Positions 54,330-64,000 of a DNA stretch of 64,000 bases are shown here, one piece after another (position 1 is the first letter of the stretch; each line of letters opens with the position of its first letter). The notes below the pieces were generated by a model, which saw nothing but the letters and a program-made list of their open reading frames with translations, did not search any database and was not told the DNA's origin. The DNA comes from Ignavibacterium sp. (GTDB lineage: Bacteria; Bacteroidota; Ignavibacteria; Ignavibacteriales; Ignavibacteriaceae): assembly GCA_032027145.1 (NCBI GenBank), contig JAVSMP010000001.1, positions 648,903 to 712,902 on the forward strand, in the 5' to 3' direction. The translations under genes and the position numbers were made by a program.

Positions 54330-54695
54330 AGTTTATTAAATAAATCAAAGTATTAAGATAAATGGGAAAAGAGTTTTCTGTTTTTACTTCCAAAACTATT
54401 CAATCATTACCGGGAATCTTTTAAAGTTAAGTTTATCAAAACTCTTATTTTGCTTCTGCCGTAATATTCTTATTTGATTTTTAAGTATCAACAATACGCA
54501 GGTAACTTATTACAAAAATTCTTATCACAACTTCTTTATTCTTCTCAAAAAAAATATTAAGAGAAAATAATGCTCAACCAACGGCTTCTGTCGGAGAAAA
54601 CAAACATAGATTATGCTCCACTTGTTTATTAAACTTAAAGTTATGCTTCAATCCTATACTAAATCCAGGGCGGGCATAATTGGTATTACAAAGCA
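54330..54695. other. 366-base gap upstream of clpB end
   Basis: AT-rich; nothing recognised. A promoter for the 53496 gene should lie close to 54340-54400. Confidence 0.35.
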
Positions 54696-57311
54696 CTATT
54701 TACTAAACGAAAGCCTTGCGTTATTACCGACTGAAATTTTTATTGTATCGCCATCAACAAAGTTACCGGCAAGCAATTCCTGAGAAAGAGGATTAATAAG
54801 ATATTTTTGTATAACTCTCTTTAATGGACGAGCGCCAAATGTAACATCATAGCCAAGCTGAGCCAACCAATCTTTTGCATCATCTGAAACTTCAAGAATC
54901 ATTTCCTTTTCCTTCAACATTTTCTTTACTCGTTCAAGCTGTATATCAACAATTTTTCTTATTTCAGATTTAAGCAGCGGTTTAAAGAGGACTATCTCGT
55001 CAATTCTGTTTAAGAACTCGGGACGAATTGTTCTTCTTAATAAATCATGCATCTGTTCACGCAGCTGTCCTAAAATTTCTTCTGCATTTTGCTCATTATA
55101 TGATTCAAGTTTATCCTGAATAATGTGCGATCCAATATTTGAAGTCATAATAATAATAGTGTTCTTAAAGTTGACAGTTCTTCCCTGGTTATCTGTTAAT
55201 CTTCCGTCATCCAAAACCTGTAACAACACATTAAAGACATCTGAGTGTGCTTTTTCAATCTCATCAAGCAATACAACAGAATAAGGTCTTCTTCTGACAG
55301 CTTCTGTTAATTGTCCGCCTTCTTCATAACCAACATAACCCGGAGGAGCTCCAATCAAACGAGAAACAGAAAACTTTTCCATATACTCACTCATATCAAT
55401 TCGTATCATTGCATGTTCATCATCAAATAATACTTCGGCTAATGCTCGTGCAAGCTCTGTTTTTCCAACACCGGTAGTTCCGAGAAATATAAACGAACCA
55501 ATCGGACGATGTATATCCTGCAATCCTGAGCGCGAACGGCGGATTGCATTTGCAACTGCAGCAACAGCTTCATCTTGTCCAACAACACGATGGTGAAGTT
55601 CATCTTCAAGCCGTAATAATTTGCTTCTCTCACTTTCAAGCATTCTGCTTACAGGAATTCCTGTCCATTTAGCAACAACCTCAGCAATATCCTCAGCGTC
55701 AACTTCTTCCTTTAACATTTTTTTATCTTTTTGGGCATCTGCAAGTTTTTTAGTTTCTTCCTTCAGTTTCTTCTCAAGATCTACAATCTTTCCATAGCGG
55801 ATTTCAGCAACTTTGCCAAGATTACCTTCGCGTTCGAATCGTTCTGCTTCAAGTTTAAGATTTTCAATTTCACTTTTCATTGAACGGATCTTCTGAATGT
55901 TTTCTTTTTCAAGATCCCAGTGTAATCTTAGTTCAGTTCGTTCTTCATTAAGCGCGGTTAATTCTTTTTCAAGCTCGTCCAGCCTTTTTGCCGAGGCATC
56001 ATCTTTTTCTCTCTTTAATGCTTCGCGCTCTATCTCAAGCTGTTTTACTTTTCTTTCAAGAATATCAAGCTCTTCGGGCATAGAATCAATTTCAATTCTT
56101 AATTTTGATGCAGCTTCATCTATCAAATCAATCGCTTTGTCTGGAAGAAACCTGTCTGTTATATATCTTTCTGAAAGCTGAGTTGCTGCTACAATAGCTC
56201 CGTCTGTTATTCGAACACCGTGATGAACTTCGTAACGTTCTTTAAGTCCCCGAAGAATTGATATAGTATCTTCTTCAGATGGTTCTTCGATCAAAACTGG
56301 TTGAAATCTTCTTTCGAGAGCAGCATCTTTTTCGATGTGTTTTTTATATTCATCAAGTGTTGTTGCACCAACTGCGTGCAATTCACCACGAGCCAAAGCA
56401 GGTTTTAAAATATTTGCTGCATCCATTGCTCCTTGTGTTGCACCTGCACCGACAAGCGTATGGAGTTCATCAATAAAGAGAATAATCTCTCCATTAGATT
56501 CCTGCACTTCTTTAATTACTGCTTTTAATCTTTCCTCAAATTGCCCTCGGAATTGTGTGCCTGCAATAAGAGCTCCCATATCGAGTGCTACAATTCTTTT
56601 GCTCTTTAAATTTTCTGGAACATCGCCTGTAATAATTCTATGTGCAATGCCTTCTGCAATTGCAGTCTTCCCTACCCCGGGTTCACCAATTAAAACAGGA
56701 TTGTTTTTCGTTCTTCGCGTAAGCACCTGCAGTACTCTTCTAATCTCATCATCTCTTCCAATAACCGGATCAAGTTTTCCTTGTTTAGCAAGTTCATTCA
56801 AATCTCTTCCATACTTTTCAAGTGATTGATAAGTATCTTCGGGGTTTTGAGATGTAACTCGTTGAGTTCCTCTAACTGTTTTTAGTGCAGAAAGAATATC
56901 TTTATAGGTTATTCCATTATCTCTTAATAACTGTCCGGCTTTTCCCTTATCATTAGATAAAGAAAGCAAAATATGTTCGGTTGATACATATTCATCTTTT
57001 AGATTCTTTGCTTCTTCGGCAGCTTCATCAAAAAGCTTTGCAAGAGTTTGAGACATTTGCTGATTGCCCAAACCGGTTCCGCTTACTTTTGGCAGTGCCT
57101 CGAGAAGTTGAACAACTTTAAGTTTTACTGCATTAAAATTTCCGCCGGTTTTTTTAATAACACTTTCGGCAACATTTCCGCTTTCCTGCACAATTGCGGC
57201 AAGAATATGTTCAGGTTCAACAATTTGATTTGTATAATTTTGCGCTATCTCTATTGCAGTCTGAACAATTTCCTGTGCTTTTACTGTAAGTCTATTAAAA
57301 TTGAATGACAT
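54696..57311 (-). CDS. clpB: ATP-dependent disaggregase ClpB
   Basis: An 871-residue Hsp100 with the full ClpB layout: N domain (about 1-150, two repeat motifs EPEHILAAI and STEHILLSL), AAA-1 with GEPGVGKT and [23 protein letters not shown] (shortened), the middle coiled coil (about 410-530, [18 protein letters not shown]-like), AAA-2 with [16 protein letters not shown], and a C-terminal D2 small domain ([15 protein letters not shown]). It pulls aggregated proteins through its pore, with DnaK. It lies downstream of htpG, with a short repeat between. Confidence 0.97.
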   Translation of the reverse strand: MSFNFNRLTVKAQEIVQTAIEIAQNYTNQIVEPEHILAAIVQESGNVAESVIKKTGGNFNAVKLKVVQLLEALPKVSGTGLGNQQMSQTLAKLFDEAAEEAKNLKDEYVSTEHILLSLSNDKGKAGQLLRDNGITYKDILSALKTVRGTQRVTSQNPEDTYQSLEKYGRDLNELAKQGKLDPVIGRDDEIRRVLQVLTRRTKNNPVLIGEPGVGKTAIAEGIAHRIITGDVPENLKSKRIVALDMGALIAGTQFRGQFEERLKAVIKEVQESNGEIILFIDELHTLVGAGATQGAMDAANILKPALARGELHAVGATTLDEYKKHIEKDAALERRFQPVLIEEPSEEDTISILRGLKERYEVHHGVRITDGAIVAATQLSERYITDRFLPDKAIDLIDEAASKLRIEIDSMPEELDILERKVKQLEIEREALKREKDDASAKRLDELEKELTALNEERTELRLHWDLEKENIQKIRSMKSEIENLKLEAERFEREGNLGKVAEIRYGKIVDLEKKLKEETKKLADAQKDKKMLKEEVDAEDIAEVVAKWTGIPVSRMLESERSKLLRLEDELHHRVVGQDEAVAAVANAIRRSRSGLQDIHRPIGSFIFLGTTGVGKTELARALAEVLFDDEHAMIRIDMSEYMEKFSVSRLIGAPPGYVGYEEGGQLTEAVRRRPYSVVLLDEIEKAHSDVFNVLLQVLDDGRLTDNQGRTVNFKNTIIIMTSNIGSHIIQDKLESYNEQNAEEILGQLREQMHDLLRRTIRPEFLNRIDEIVLFKPLLKSEIRKIVDIQLERVKKMLKEKEMILEVSDDAKDWLAQLGYDVTFGARPLKRVIQKYLINPLSQELLAGNFVDGDTIKISVGNNARLSFSK

Positions 57312-57331
57312 AGTTTTTTTCCTTTCTTAAA

Positions 57332-57400
57332 GTCGTCTTTGACAGGCTCAGACTGACAATTTTCTTGTGTCACGCTAAGCGAAGTCGAACTTTGACGACA
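57332..57400. repeat. GTCGTCTTTGACAGG...TTTGACGAC repeat
   Basis: Outer ends GTCGTC/GACGAC are inverted. The inner GGCTCAGACTGAC and AAGCGAAGTCGAA match the 16258 unit. It fills most of the 100-base gap between htpG and clpB and could fold into a hairpin in their mRNA. Confidence 0.55.
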
Positions 57401-57412
57401 ACGACAGTCCAT

Positions 57413-59320
57413 CTAACCCTTGCTTTTATTATACAACTCGCTGGCTTCTGTTAACATCTTAGTTAATCTGTTTACAAGTTTATGCGGATCATCCAGACTA
57501 CCTTCAAGCAATAATGCCGACTCATAAAGCTGTTCTGTTGTATCAACAATAAACTGATCGTTTTCATTTTTCTTAAACACACTTACCAGATTAATTACAA
57601 GCTTATGATCTTTATTTATTTCCATCAATCTTTTTTGAGCCGGCATCGATAATCCCTGATTTGACATCTTCAATATTTTCTGCATAGTTGATGACATTGT
57701 ATCATCCGGATTTATCAAAGTAGCCGGACTCCCCTTCAGCCTTTTTGATTCGTGAACTTCTGTAACTCTATCACCAAGGATTTCTTTCATCTTTAACATC
57801 AATCTGCCGAATGCTTTATCGTCTTCTTTGTTCAATTTTTCTTTTGGCTTTTCATCCTTAATAACATCCTCAAGTTTTTCAATATCTTTTAAGTTTGCAG
57901 CGTCAACAGATTTAAAATCAAAATCTTTATGCTTACGAATAGAAGTCATCACAAATTCATCAACCGGATCGTATAAATAAAGCACTTCCAAACCCTTCGA
58001 TTTAAATATCTCAAGGTGTGGATTCATATCAATTGCTTCTCTGCCGGAACCAAGCGCATAATAAATATCTTTCTGATCCTTTTTCATTCTTCCCACATAT
58101 TCCTGCAGAGAAACAAGTTCTTTTTCATCTTTGCTTTCGGATGAATTAAATCTTAACAAAGCCTGATATTTTTCCATATTTGTAAAATCCATATATCCAA
58201 GCTTAAAAATTCTTCCATGTTCTTTCCAGAACTCTGCATAACGCTCAGGCGAATCCTTTGCAATCTTTGTTAAATGTGAAAGGACATTGTTCGTTACGCT
58301 CTGTGAAATTTTTGTGAAAATTATATTTTCCTGCAAAGTTTCTCTTGAGATGTTTAGCGGCAGATCTTCAGAATCAACCACTCCTTTAACAAAACTCAGA
58401 TATTCGGGGAGCAAATCTTTATTCTGATGTTGAATCAGAACTCTTCTCACATACAAATCCAATCCGTAGTCATCACGATTCCAACGCCAAAATTCATAGC
58501 TTTTCTTCGGAATGAAAAGTAATGTATTGAACTGTATCGGTGCATCAACAGATGTGTGAATAGTTTCAAGAGGCTCTTCGTTATCATAGGTCAGAAACTT
58601 GTAGAACTCATCATACTGTTCTTTTTTAATAGATGATTTCGGTTCACGCCAAAGGGCTGCGATTGTGTTGATCTTCTCATTCTCAAGATAGATCGGGAAT
58701 GAAATAAAGTTTGAATGTTTTTTAATTATGGATTCAAGACGATGTTTTTCAGCAAATTCTTTTGCTTCATCTTTCAAATGGATTTCAATTGTTGTTCCGC
58801 GCTTTGATTCCTCACTTAATTCAGAAATTTCATAATCACCAAGACCATCTGATTTCCATTCAACAGCAGGCTCATCATTTTTATAAGATTTTGTCCTTAA
58901 CACAACCTCTTTGGCTACCATAAAAACAGAATAGAAACCGATTCCAAATCTTCCAATAATATTGTTGACAGCTTCTTTATTTTCAGATAGTTGTTGTAAA
59001 AATTCTTCTGATCCTGATTTTGCAATCGTTCCGATATTCGCAATCAACTCATCACGGGTCATTCCAATTCCAGTGTCTGTAATTGTAACAAGATTTTTCT
59101 TGTCATCAAAAGCTATCTTTATTTCCAATGGAAGATCTTTATCAAAAATATCAGTCCCTTTATTTGATTCAAACCGGATTTTATCCAAAGCATCTGAAGC
59201 ATTTGAAATTAACTCACGTAAAAAAATATCTTTACTTGTATAAAGTGAGTGTACAAGAATATCAAGCAATTTTTTTGTTTCAGCTTTAAATTCAAATTTT
59301 GTTTTAGTTGTCTCTGTCAT
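57413..59320 (-). CDS. htpG: chaperone HtpG (Hsp90)
   Basis: A 635-residue Hsp90. The N-terminal ATP-binding domain has LRELISNASDALDKIR, TDTGIGMTRDEL, NIIGRFGIGFYSVF and RGTTIEIHLKD. The middle domain has KSYEFWRWNRDDYGLDLYVRRV (shortened) and SRETLQEN, where the Arg contacts ATP. The C-terminal dimerisation part follows (about 510-635). It acts on late folding clients. It is 24 bases downstream of the J-protein gene, same direction. Confidence 0.97.
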   Translation of the reverse strand: MTETTKTKFEFKAETKKLLDILVHSLYTSKDIFLRELISNASDALDKIRFESNKGTDIFDKDLPLEIKIAFDDKKNLVTITDTGIGMTRDELIANIGTIAKSGSEEFLQQLSENKEAVNNIIGRFGIGFYSVFMVAKEVVLRTKSYKNDEPAVEWKSDGLGDYEISELSEESKRGTTIEIHLKDEAKEFAEKHRLESIIKKHSNFISFPIYLENEKINTIAALWREPKSSIKKEQYDEFYKFLTYDNEEPLETIHTSVDAPIQFNTLLFIPKKSYEFWRWNRDDYGLDLYVRRVLIQHQNKDLLPEYLSFVKGVVDSEDLPLNISRETLQENIIFTKISQSVTNNVLSHLTKIAKDSPERYAEFWKEHGRIFKLGYMDFTNMEKYQALLRFNSSESKDEKELVSLQEYVGRMKKDQKDIYYALGSGREAIDMNPHLEIFKSKGLEVLYLYDPVDEFVMTSIRKHKDFDFKSVDAANLKDIEKLEDVIKDEKPKEKLNKEDDKAFGRLMLKMKEILGDRVTEVHESKRLKGSPATLINPDDTMSSTMQKILKMSNQGLSMPAQKRLMEINKDHKLVINLVSVFKKNENDQFIVDTTEQLYESALLLEGSLDDPHKLVNRLTKMLTEASELYNKSKG

Positions 59321-59344
59321 TTTATCTCCTTTGCTCGAATGACA

Positions 59345-60280
59345 TTATTCTGGTCTTAATGATTTTAACTTATTAAATAATTCTTTCTCTTCCCTGTTAA
59401 GATTTTTGGGAACTGTAACGTGAATATTTATGAATAAATCTTTCCGCACTCCATTCTCAATCTGTCCCAATCCTTTAAGTCTTAAAACTTTTTCAGATTC
59501 TGTTCCCTCCGGAATACTCACACTTACTGTTTTCCCATCAAGTGTTTCGATACTCTCTTTCCCACCAAGAACAGCAGTATATAAATCAATATCAAGATTG
59601 TAAAAAAGCTGGTTATCTTTTATTTCATAAAAAGGATGTTGAAGAACGTGTATGGTTAAAAACAAATCTCCTTTTATTCCGCCGGCAGTTTTTGATCTAC
59701 CCAAGCCTTTTAATCTAAGTTTTTGTCCATCTTTTGTTCCAGCGTTAATTTTCACCTTTAGCTTTTTCCCATCAACATTTATTGTCTTTTCACTTCCGTT
59801 AAAAACATCCTCAAGCGAAACATTTAAGACAGCTTGAACATCCACTGCTGTTCTTTGCTGACTTGTTCTTCCTCCGCTAAATCCCCTGCCGCCTCCAAAA
59901 AACGATTCAAAGAAATCTGAAAATCCCCCGCCCATACTGCCAAAGATATCACCAATATCACCACTGAATTCATAGGCAGCGCCTGATCCCGAACTTCTTC
60001 CACCGCCAAAGTGAGCAAAGAAATCATCAAACCCCTGCCCGCCAGTGTGTTGGTATTGTTTCCAGTTTGCCCCAAGCGTATCATACTTTTTACGTTTTTC
60101 AGGGTCACTCAAAACTTCATTAGCCTCTGTAATTTCTTTAAACTTTTCTTCAGCAGCTTTATTCCCCTGATTACGATCAGGATGGTATTTCATCGCAAGC
60201 TTACGATATGCTTTTTTGATTTCGCCCTGCGTTGCTGATTTTTCTACACCGAGTATTTTATAATAATCTTTGTATTCCAT
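59345..60280 (-). CDS. J-domain co-chaperone, CbpA-like
   Basis: A 311-residue DnaJ-family protein. The J domain (about 1-70) has [24 protein letters not shown] and the HPD motif in YHPDRNQG, which activates DnaK ATPase. A Gly/Phe-rich linker follows (about 80-145, [26 protein letters not shown]). There is no zinc finger; two C-terminal substrate-binding beta domains follow (about 150-305). This is the CbpA/DnaJ type II layout. No dnaK is in the window. It leads the htpG-clpB unit. Confidence 0.9.
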   Translation of the reverse strand: MEYKDYYKILGVEKSATQGEIKKAYRKLAMKYHPDRNQGNKAAEEKFKEITEANEVLSDPEKRKKYDTLGANWKQYQHTGGQGFDDFFAHFGGGRSSGSGAAYEFSGDIGDIFGSMGGGFSDFFESFFGGGRGFSGGRTSQQRTAVDVQAVLNVSLEDVFNGSEKTINVDGKKLKVKINAGTKDGQKLRLKGLGRSKTAGGIKGDLFLTIHVLQHPFYEIKDNQLFYNLDIDLYTAVLGGKESIETLDGKTVSVSIPEGTESEKVLRLKGLGQIENGVRKDLFINIHVTVPKNLNREEKELFNKLKSLRPE

Positions 60281-60384
60281 TTTGTAGAAATTAACTTATA
60301 TCACTTTTTAAATTTACTAAAATTGTTTCTTCAACATCATCAGATACTGTATTCTTTTGATTTGCATAACAGTTTTTTCTTTAA

Positions 60385-60418
60385 TAAAAAAAGGGTAACC
60401 GAACAGCTACCCTTTTCA
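60385..60418 (-). terminator. rho-independent terminator after hsp20
   Basis: On the minus strand AAAAGGGTA pairs with TACCCTTTT and is followed by a run of T. It lies 20 bases after the hsp20 stop and separates hsp20 from the J-protein/htpG/clpB unit. Confidence 0.9.
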
Positions 60419-60436
60419 TCATCATCTACTCTTTTC

Positions 60437-60901
60437 TTATTTCACTTTGATTTCTATTTCTTTCGGCTTTGCTTCTTCGGCTTTTGGAATAGTAATAGTT
60501 AACTGTCCATTTGCAAATTCAGCATTTATTTTCTCTTCCTGAATCAATTCAGGCAGATTAAATGATCTGAAATATTTACCATAAGATTTTTCTATTCTAT
60601 GGCTCTTTGCATCCTTAGTTTCTTCCTCCTGAACTCTTTCACCACTGATATTCAATTTACCATTTGAAAAAGAGATTTTAACATCTTCTTTTTTGATTCC
60701 AGGTAAATCAATTTTTAATGTATAATTATCTTTGTTTTCATAGATATCAGTCAATGGCATCCAAACTGCATTTTCATACTCTGTATCTATTTCTTTGCTC
60801 TTTGAAATACCAAAACGGTTCTCAAGCGAACTAAACATTTTGTTAAACTCTCTTTCGAAATCAATAAGATCTCTAACGGGATTAAATCTTACTAGTGTCA
60901 T
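60437..60901 (-). CDS. small heat shock protein Hsp20
   Basis: A 154-residue alpha-crystallin protein. The N-terminal arm has RDLIDFEREFNKMFSSLENRF. The alpha-crystallin domain (about 45-140) has NYTLKIDLPGIKKEDVKIS, GKLNISGERV and the tail AEFANGQLTITIPKAEE, where the usual GVLxxxxPK motif reads GQLTITIPK. It binds unfolding clients as an oligomer. AAGGAG is 6 bases ahead of the ATG. A weak TTGAAA...TATATA pair (60942-60947, 60918-60923, 18 bases apart) may be its promoter. No CIRCE operator is visible. Confidence 0.93.
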   Translation of the reverse strand: MTLVRFNPVRDLIDFEREFNKMFSSLENRFGISKSKEIDTEYENAVWMPLTDIYENKDNYTLKIDLPGIKKEDVKISFSNGKLNISGERVQEEETKDAKSHRIEKSYGKYFRSFNLPELIQEEKINAEFANGQLTITIPKAEEAKPKEIEIKVK

Positions 60902-61213
60902 TTTAAGTCTCCTTATTTATATATTTTAGTTAATTGTTTAATTTCAAATTCGATTCATATTAAGCAAGCAGTGTGCCGGGCTTGTAAAATCACTGTAACT
61001 CATTGTATTATATTGGGTTATGGGATTTTCAGATTTTTATTTGTTTACTGTCATATTGGCTAACAAAATGACAAACATCTCAAATAATGCAAATAATCGT
61101 CATATTTAACTGTCGTAATGTCAATTTACTTGATAGGCCATATTGTTAATTAAATATTGAATTATCTTTTATTATTAACTATTTTTGCAATCTTAAGTTT
61201 GAGCATTATTAAA

Positions 61214-62566
61214 GTGAAAGAAGATACAATTATTGCATTGGCAACCCCAGCTGGAGTTGGTGCCATCTCGGTTATCAGAGCAAGCGGCCCAAAGGCTTTT
61301 ACTGTTGTTGATAAATTCTTTTTCGGAAAAACCAGAATCGAAAATGCAGCAACACACACACTTCATTATGGTAATATTAAAAATCATGATGGGGAACTTG
61401 TTGATGATGTTTTAATATCCGTTTTCAGGGCTCCAAATTCATACACTGGAGAAGATAGCGTTGAAATTAGCACTCACGGAAATCCACTCATTGTTCAAAA
61501 AGTAATCGAGCTTTTAATTGGTGTTGATGATGTTAGAACAGCAGAACCAGGTGAGTTTACAAAGAGAGCATTTTTAAATAATCGTATTGACCTGACAAAA
61601 GCTGAAGCAGTTGCAGATATTATTAATTCGCGTACTGAAGCCTCGTTTCGTGGTGCAAGAAATCAACTAGATGGATTTTTATCAGCAAAAGTTAATGATT
61701 TAAGATCTCAGTTGCTTAATGTATCATCGTTTATAGAATTGGAATTAGACTTTGCTGAGGAAGACATTGAATTTGTTAATATGGATGAGTTGTTAAAAAG
61801 AATAGACTCAATAATCATTGAAATCGATACATTATTAGAAAGTTACGGATTTGGCAGAGTAATTCGTGATGGAGTGAACGTTGCAATAGTTGGTAAACCG
61901 AATGTGGGAAAATCATCATTATTAAACTATATTCTTAAAGAATCTCGTGCTATAGTAAGCGAAATACCGGGGACTACTCGAGATGTAATACGAGAAGAGG
62001 TCTCAATTGATGGAATTCTTTTCAGGCTTTTTGATACGGCAGGAATTCGCATATCTGAAGATACAATTGAGAAGGAGGGTATTTTCAGAAGTCAGGAAAC
62101 TGTAAAGAATTCAGATGTGATTATTTTTCTTGAGGATGTTAAACAAGGGGATTCAAAAGAACTTCATATTGATCTGCTAAAATTAACCAACCCAGATAAA
62201 GTAATTAAAGTATTAAATAAAATTGACTTAGATTCCACCTCTGAAATCAGCGCAGATGTCAAAATCTCAGCTAAGACAGGGGAGGGGATTGGCCAATTAT
62301 TTTTGAAATTGAAAGAAAAAGTAATCGGTTCGGGTAGTTATACTGAAAAAACTGCCATAGTTACAAATCTCAGACACCATAACTGTCTGAAGAAGTCCAG
62401 AGAAAATCTTATGAATGCCAGAGAATCAGTTTTAAAGAAAATGAGCGGTGAGTTTATATCTGTGGATCTAAGAAATGCAGAAATGAACCTTGCTGAGATA
62501 ATCGGTGAAGTTACAACAGAAGATATTTTAAATAACATTTTTATGAAATTTTGTATTGGAAAGTAA
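61214..62566 (+). CDS. mnmE: tRNA modification GTPase MnmE
   Basis: A 450-residue protein taken from a GTG at 61214 (MKEDTIIALATPAGVGAIS), the family's usual N-terminus; the reading from 61157 adds an unusual hydrophobic tail and has no ATG. The N domain binds formyl-folate. The G domain has GKPNVGKSSLLN (about 222-233), TTRDVI, DTAG (DTAGIRISED) and NKIDL. The C-terminus ends FCIGK, the conserved CxGK where the Cys helps catalysis. With MnmG it forms 5-carboxymethylaminomethyl-uridine at tRNA position 34. mnmG follows. Confidence 0.95.
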   Translation: MKEDTIIALATPAGVGAISVIRASGPKAFTVVDKFFFGKTRIENAATHTLHYGNIKNHDGELVDDVLISVFRAPNSYTGEDSVEISTHGNPLIVQKVIELLIGVDDVRTAEPGEFTKRAFLNNRIDLTKAEAVADIINSRTEASFRGARNQLDGFLSAKVNDLRSQLLNVSSFIELELDFAEEDIEFVNMDELLKRIDSIIIEIDTLLESYGFGRVIRDGVNVAIVGKPNVGKSSLLNYILKESRAIVSEIPGTTRDVIREEVSIDGILFRLFDTAGIRISEDTIEKEGIFRSQETVKNSDVIIFLEDVKQGDSKELHIDLLKLTNPDKVIKVLNKIDLDSTSEISADVKISAKTGEGIGQLFLKLKEKVIGSGSYTEKTAIVTNLRHHNCLKKSRENLMNARESVLKKMSGEFISVDLRNAEMNLAEIIGEVTTEDILNNIFMKFCIGK

Positions 62567-62570
62567 ATTT

Positions 62571-62586
62571 AGTTTCACGTGAAACC
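62571..62586. other. parS-like palindrome 1
   Basis: GTTTCACGTGAAAC (62572-62585) is a perfect 14-base palindrome and matches the core of the ParB binding site (TGTTTCACGTGAAACA). Ends differ (A and C). It lies 5 bases after the mnmE stop. Confidence 0.8.
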
Positions 62587-62613
62587 AAAACAATTGCTAT
62601 TCTGCACCTAATT

Positions 62614-62629
62614 TGTTTCACGTGAAAAG
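62614..62629. other. parS-like palindrome 2
   Basis: TGTTTCACGTGAAAAG matches the parS consensus at 14 of 16 positions, in the mnmE-mnmG gap, 43 bases from the first site. Confidence 0.7.
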
Positions 62630-62644
62630 AAAAAATTAAAAGTA

Positions 62645-64000
62645 ATGAAGAAATTTGATATTGTTGTGGTTGGAGGTGGACACGCTGGAATTGAAGCTGC
62701 TTCTGTTGGAGCCAGAATGGGATGTTCAGTGGGTTTAATTACAATGGATAGATTTGCACTTGCCAGACTTTCTTGCAATCCGGCTATTGGTGGAACAGCA
62801 AAGGGACATTTAGTACGTGAAATTGATGCTCTTGGTGGAATTATGGGAAAAATTGCAGATCCCACAGGAATACAATTTAGGATGCTCAATAAATCAAAAG
62901 GTCCTGCGGTTTGGTCTTTAAGATGTCAGTCAGATAGAAAATTGTATTCTGAAGAAGCTTATCAGGTAATTAGTTCCACAGAAAATTTAGAGATCGTTGA
63001 AGATTCCGCAATTGGAGTTATCGCAGAAAATGGAAGAGTAGTTGGTGTAAAAACACAAAGCGGGAGAGATATACTTTGTAAGACTTTGATTCTTTCATCC
63101 GGAACTTTTCTAAATGGATTAATGCATACCGGGTTAAACAAAACAACGGGCGGAAGACATGGAGAACAATCATCAACAGGCATTACAGAATCATTGGTAA
63201 GTTTGGGTTTTGAGTATGGAAGACTCAAAACTGGTACGCCACCAAGATTAAAGAAAGATACAATTAATTGGGCTGTACTCGAAGAACAGCCGGGAGATGA
63301 AAATCCTGAACCTTTTTCATATCAGACTGATATTTCAAAATTCCCTTTTCTTCCACAAGTAAGTTGTCATATCAGTTACACGGATAAAGAAGTCCACAAA
63401 ACTTTGGAAAAGGGATTTGAATTTTCACCAATGTTTACTGGACGAATACAGGGTGTTGGACCACGTTATTGTCCTTCTATAGAAGATAAGATAGTTCGTT
63501 TTTCTGATAAAGAAAAACATCAGCTGTTTTTGGAACCTGAGGGACTTGACAGCGATCTGATTTATCTAAATGGATTTTCTTCATCACTACCAGCAGAAAT
63601 TCAATATGAAGCATTAAAGAAAATTAAAGGCTTAGAAAATGCTGAGATGGTTCGTCCAGGTTATGCTGTTGAATATGATTTTTTTCCACCACATCAAGTT
63701 GATTCAACATTGGAAACCAAAATAATTGAAGGGCTATATTTTGCTGGACAGATTAATGGAACTTCCGGATATGAAGAAGCGGCTGCCCAAGGTTTGATGG
63801 CTGGTATTAATGCCGCGCTTAAAATTCAAGGGAAACCTGAATTTATTCTGAAGAGAAGTCAAGCATATATCGGAGTTTTAATTGATGATCTTGTTACAAA
63901 ATCTACAGACGAGCCTTATAGGATGTTTACTTCAAGAGCAGAACATAGATTATTGCTCAGACAGGATAATGCAGATAGAAGACTTATGAAATATGGATTT
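62645..64000 (+). CDS. mnmG: tRNA modification enzyme MnmG (5' part)
   Basis: The gene runs off the window after 452 codons (a full MnmG is about 620). The start [20 protein letters not shown] carries the FAD GxGxxG site. Further motifs are [23 protein letters not shown] (shortened), TKTGTP-like [30 protein letters not shown] and [13 protein letters not shown] near 375-390. MnmG supplies flavin chemistry for the MnmE-MnmG wobble-uridine modification. Two parS-like sites lie just upstream. The ATG lacks a clear Shine-Dalgarno (AAAAGAAAAAA only). Confidence 0.95.
   Translation, partial: MKKFDIVVVGGGHAGIEAASVGARMGCSVGLITMDRFALARLSCNPAIGGTAKGHLVREIDALGGIMGKIADPTGIQFRMLNKSKGPAVWSLRCQSDRKLYSEEAYQVISSTENLEIVEDSAIGVIAENGRVVGVKTQSGRDILCKTLILSSGTFLNGLMHTGLNKTTGGRHGEQSSTGITESLVSLGFEYGRLKTGTPPRLKKDTINWAVLEEQPGDENPEPFSYQTDISKFPFLPQVSCHISYTDKEVHKTLEKGFEFSPMFTGRIQGVGPRYCPSIEDKIVRFSDKEKHQLFLEPEGLDSDLIYLNGFSSSLPAEIQYEALKKIKGLENAEMVRPGYAVEYDFFPPHQVDSTLETKIIEGLYFAGQINGTSGYEEAAAQGLMAGINAALKIQGKPEFILKRSQAYIGVLIDDLVTKSTDEPYRMFTSRAEHRLLLRQDNADRRLMKYGF

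Noticed and set aside
56335-56829. 164-residue antisense ORF in clpB
   Set aside because: It is a mirror frame of the first AAA domain, with no start signal.
60902-61213. CIRCE operator upstream of hsp20
   Set aside because: No TTAGCACTC/GAGTGCTAA pair is present on either strand.
1-64000. tRNA, rRNA genes or CRISPR arrays
   Set aside because: No cloverleaf with a GTTCRA loop and CCA-type end, no ribosomal RNA sequence and no regularly spaced direct repeats were recognised by eye; a dedicated scan could still find a tRNA.

Overview
The window looks like a chromosome segment from an AT-rich, free-living Bacteroidota/Chlorobi-group bacterium, most likely Ignavibacteria-like. The main evidence is three secreted proteins that end in the type IX secretion sorting signature NYPNPFNPST/I, a hybrid two-component system of the Reg_prop/Y_Y_Y/kinase/receiver/AraC type, and the AT-rich intergenic DNA. 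This placement is inferred from family content; no search was run.

Layout. 0-12 kb: a response regulator and a beta-carbonic-anhydrase-like gene, then secreted type IX substrates, a 1389-residue hybrid sensor/regulator followed by two tiny translationally coupled membrane peptides, and a PagL-like lipid A deacylase. 12-19 kb: an accessory segment with interspersed repeats, an orphan AAA ATPase, a putative nuclease next to a frameshifted phage-type Dam methyltransferase, and a stand-alone HTH-plus-N6-adenine methylase. 19-25 kb: ettA, a lipoprotein and a gatD-gatE operon, the tRNA-dependent amidotransferase normally regarded as archaeal. 25-28.6 kb: an IS4-family element, a GT-C-type membrane protein and a diverged 34-codon remnant of a second gatE. 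28.6-39.5 kb: mixed metabolic genes, including an acyl-CoA dehydrogenase, a PfkB kinase, a HisH-like amidotransferase without its catalytic cysteine, a class A beta-lactamase-like protein, DinB and a Rof-like Rho antiterminator. 39.8-40.25 kb: a small graveyard of truncated ABC, MFS and membrane genes beside a SulP transporter. 42-51 kb: a methyltransferase, GIY-YIG, DinB, peroxiredoxin, AraC, and a GMC oxidoreductase with its subunit-3 partner. 51.4-53.2 kb: a two-gene PIN (DUF4411)/XRE-ImmA module bracketed by repeats. 54.7-60.9 kb: a proteostasis block (clpB, htpG, a cbpA/dnaJ-like gene, hsp20). 61.2-64 kb: mnmE and the 5' part of mnmG, separated by two parS-like palindromes that suggest the replication origin is nearby.

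Functional links. ClpB, HtpG, the J-protein and Hsp20 form a disaggregation and folding set. MnmE and MnmG together modify the tRNA wobble uridine. GatD and GatE together would convert Glu-tRNA(Gln) to Gln-tRNA(Gln). The GMC oxidoreductase and its Tat/lipoprotein-like partner form a periplasmic dehydrogenase. Interspersed palindromic repeats of several families lie in the gaps around accessory genes and mark places where DNA has been gained and lost. No rRNA, tRNA or CRISPR array was recognised by eye.
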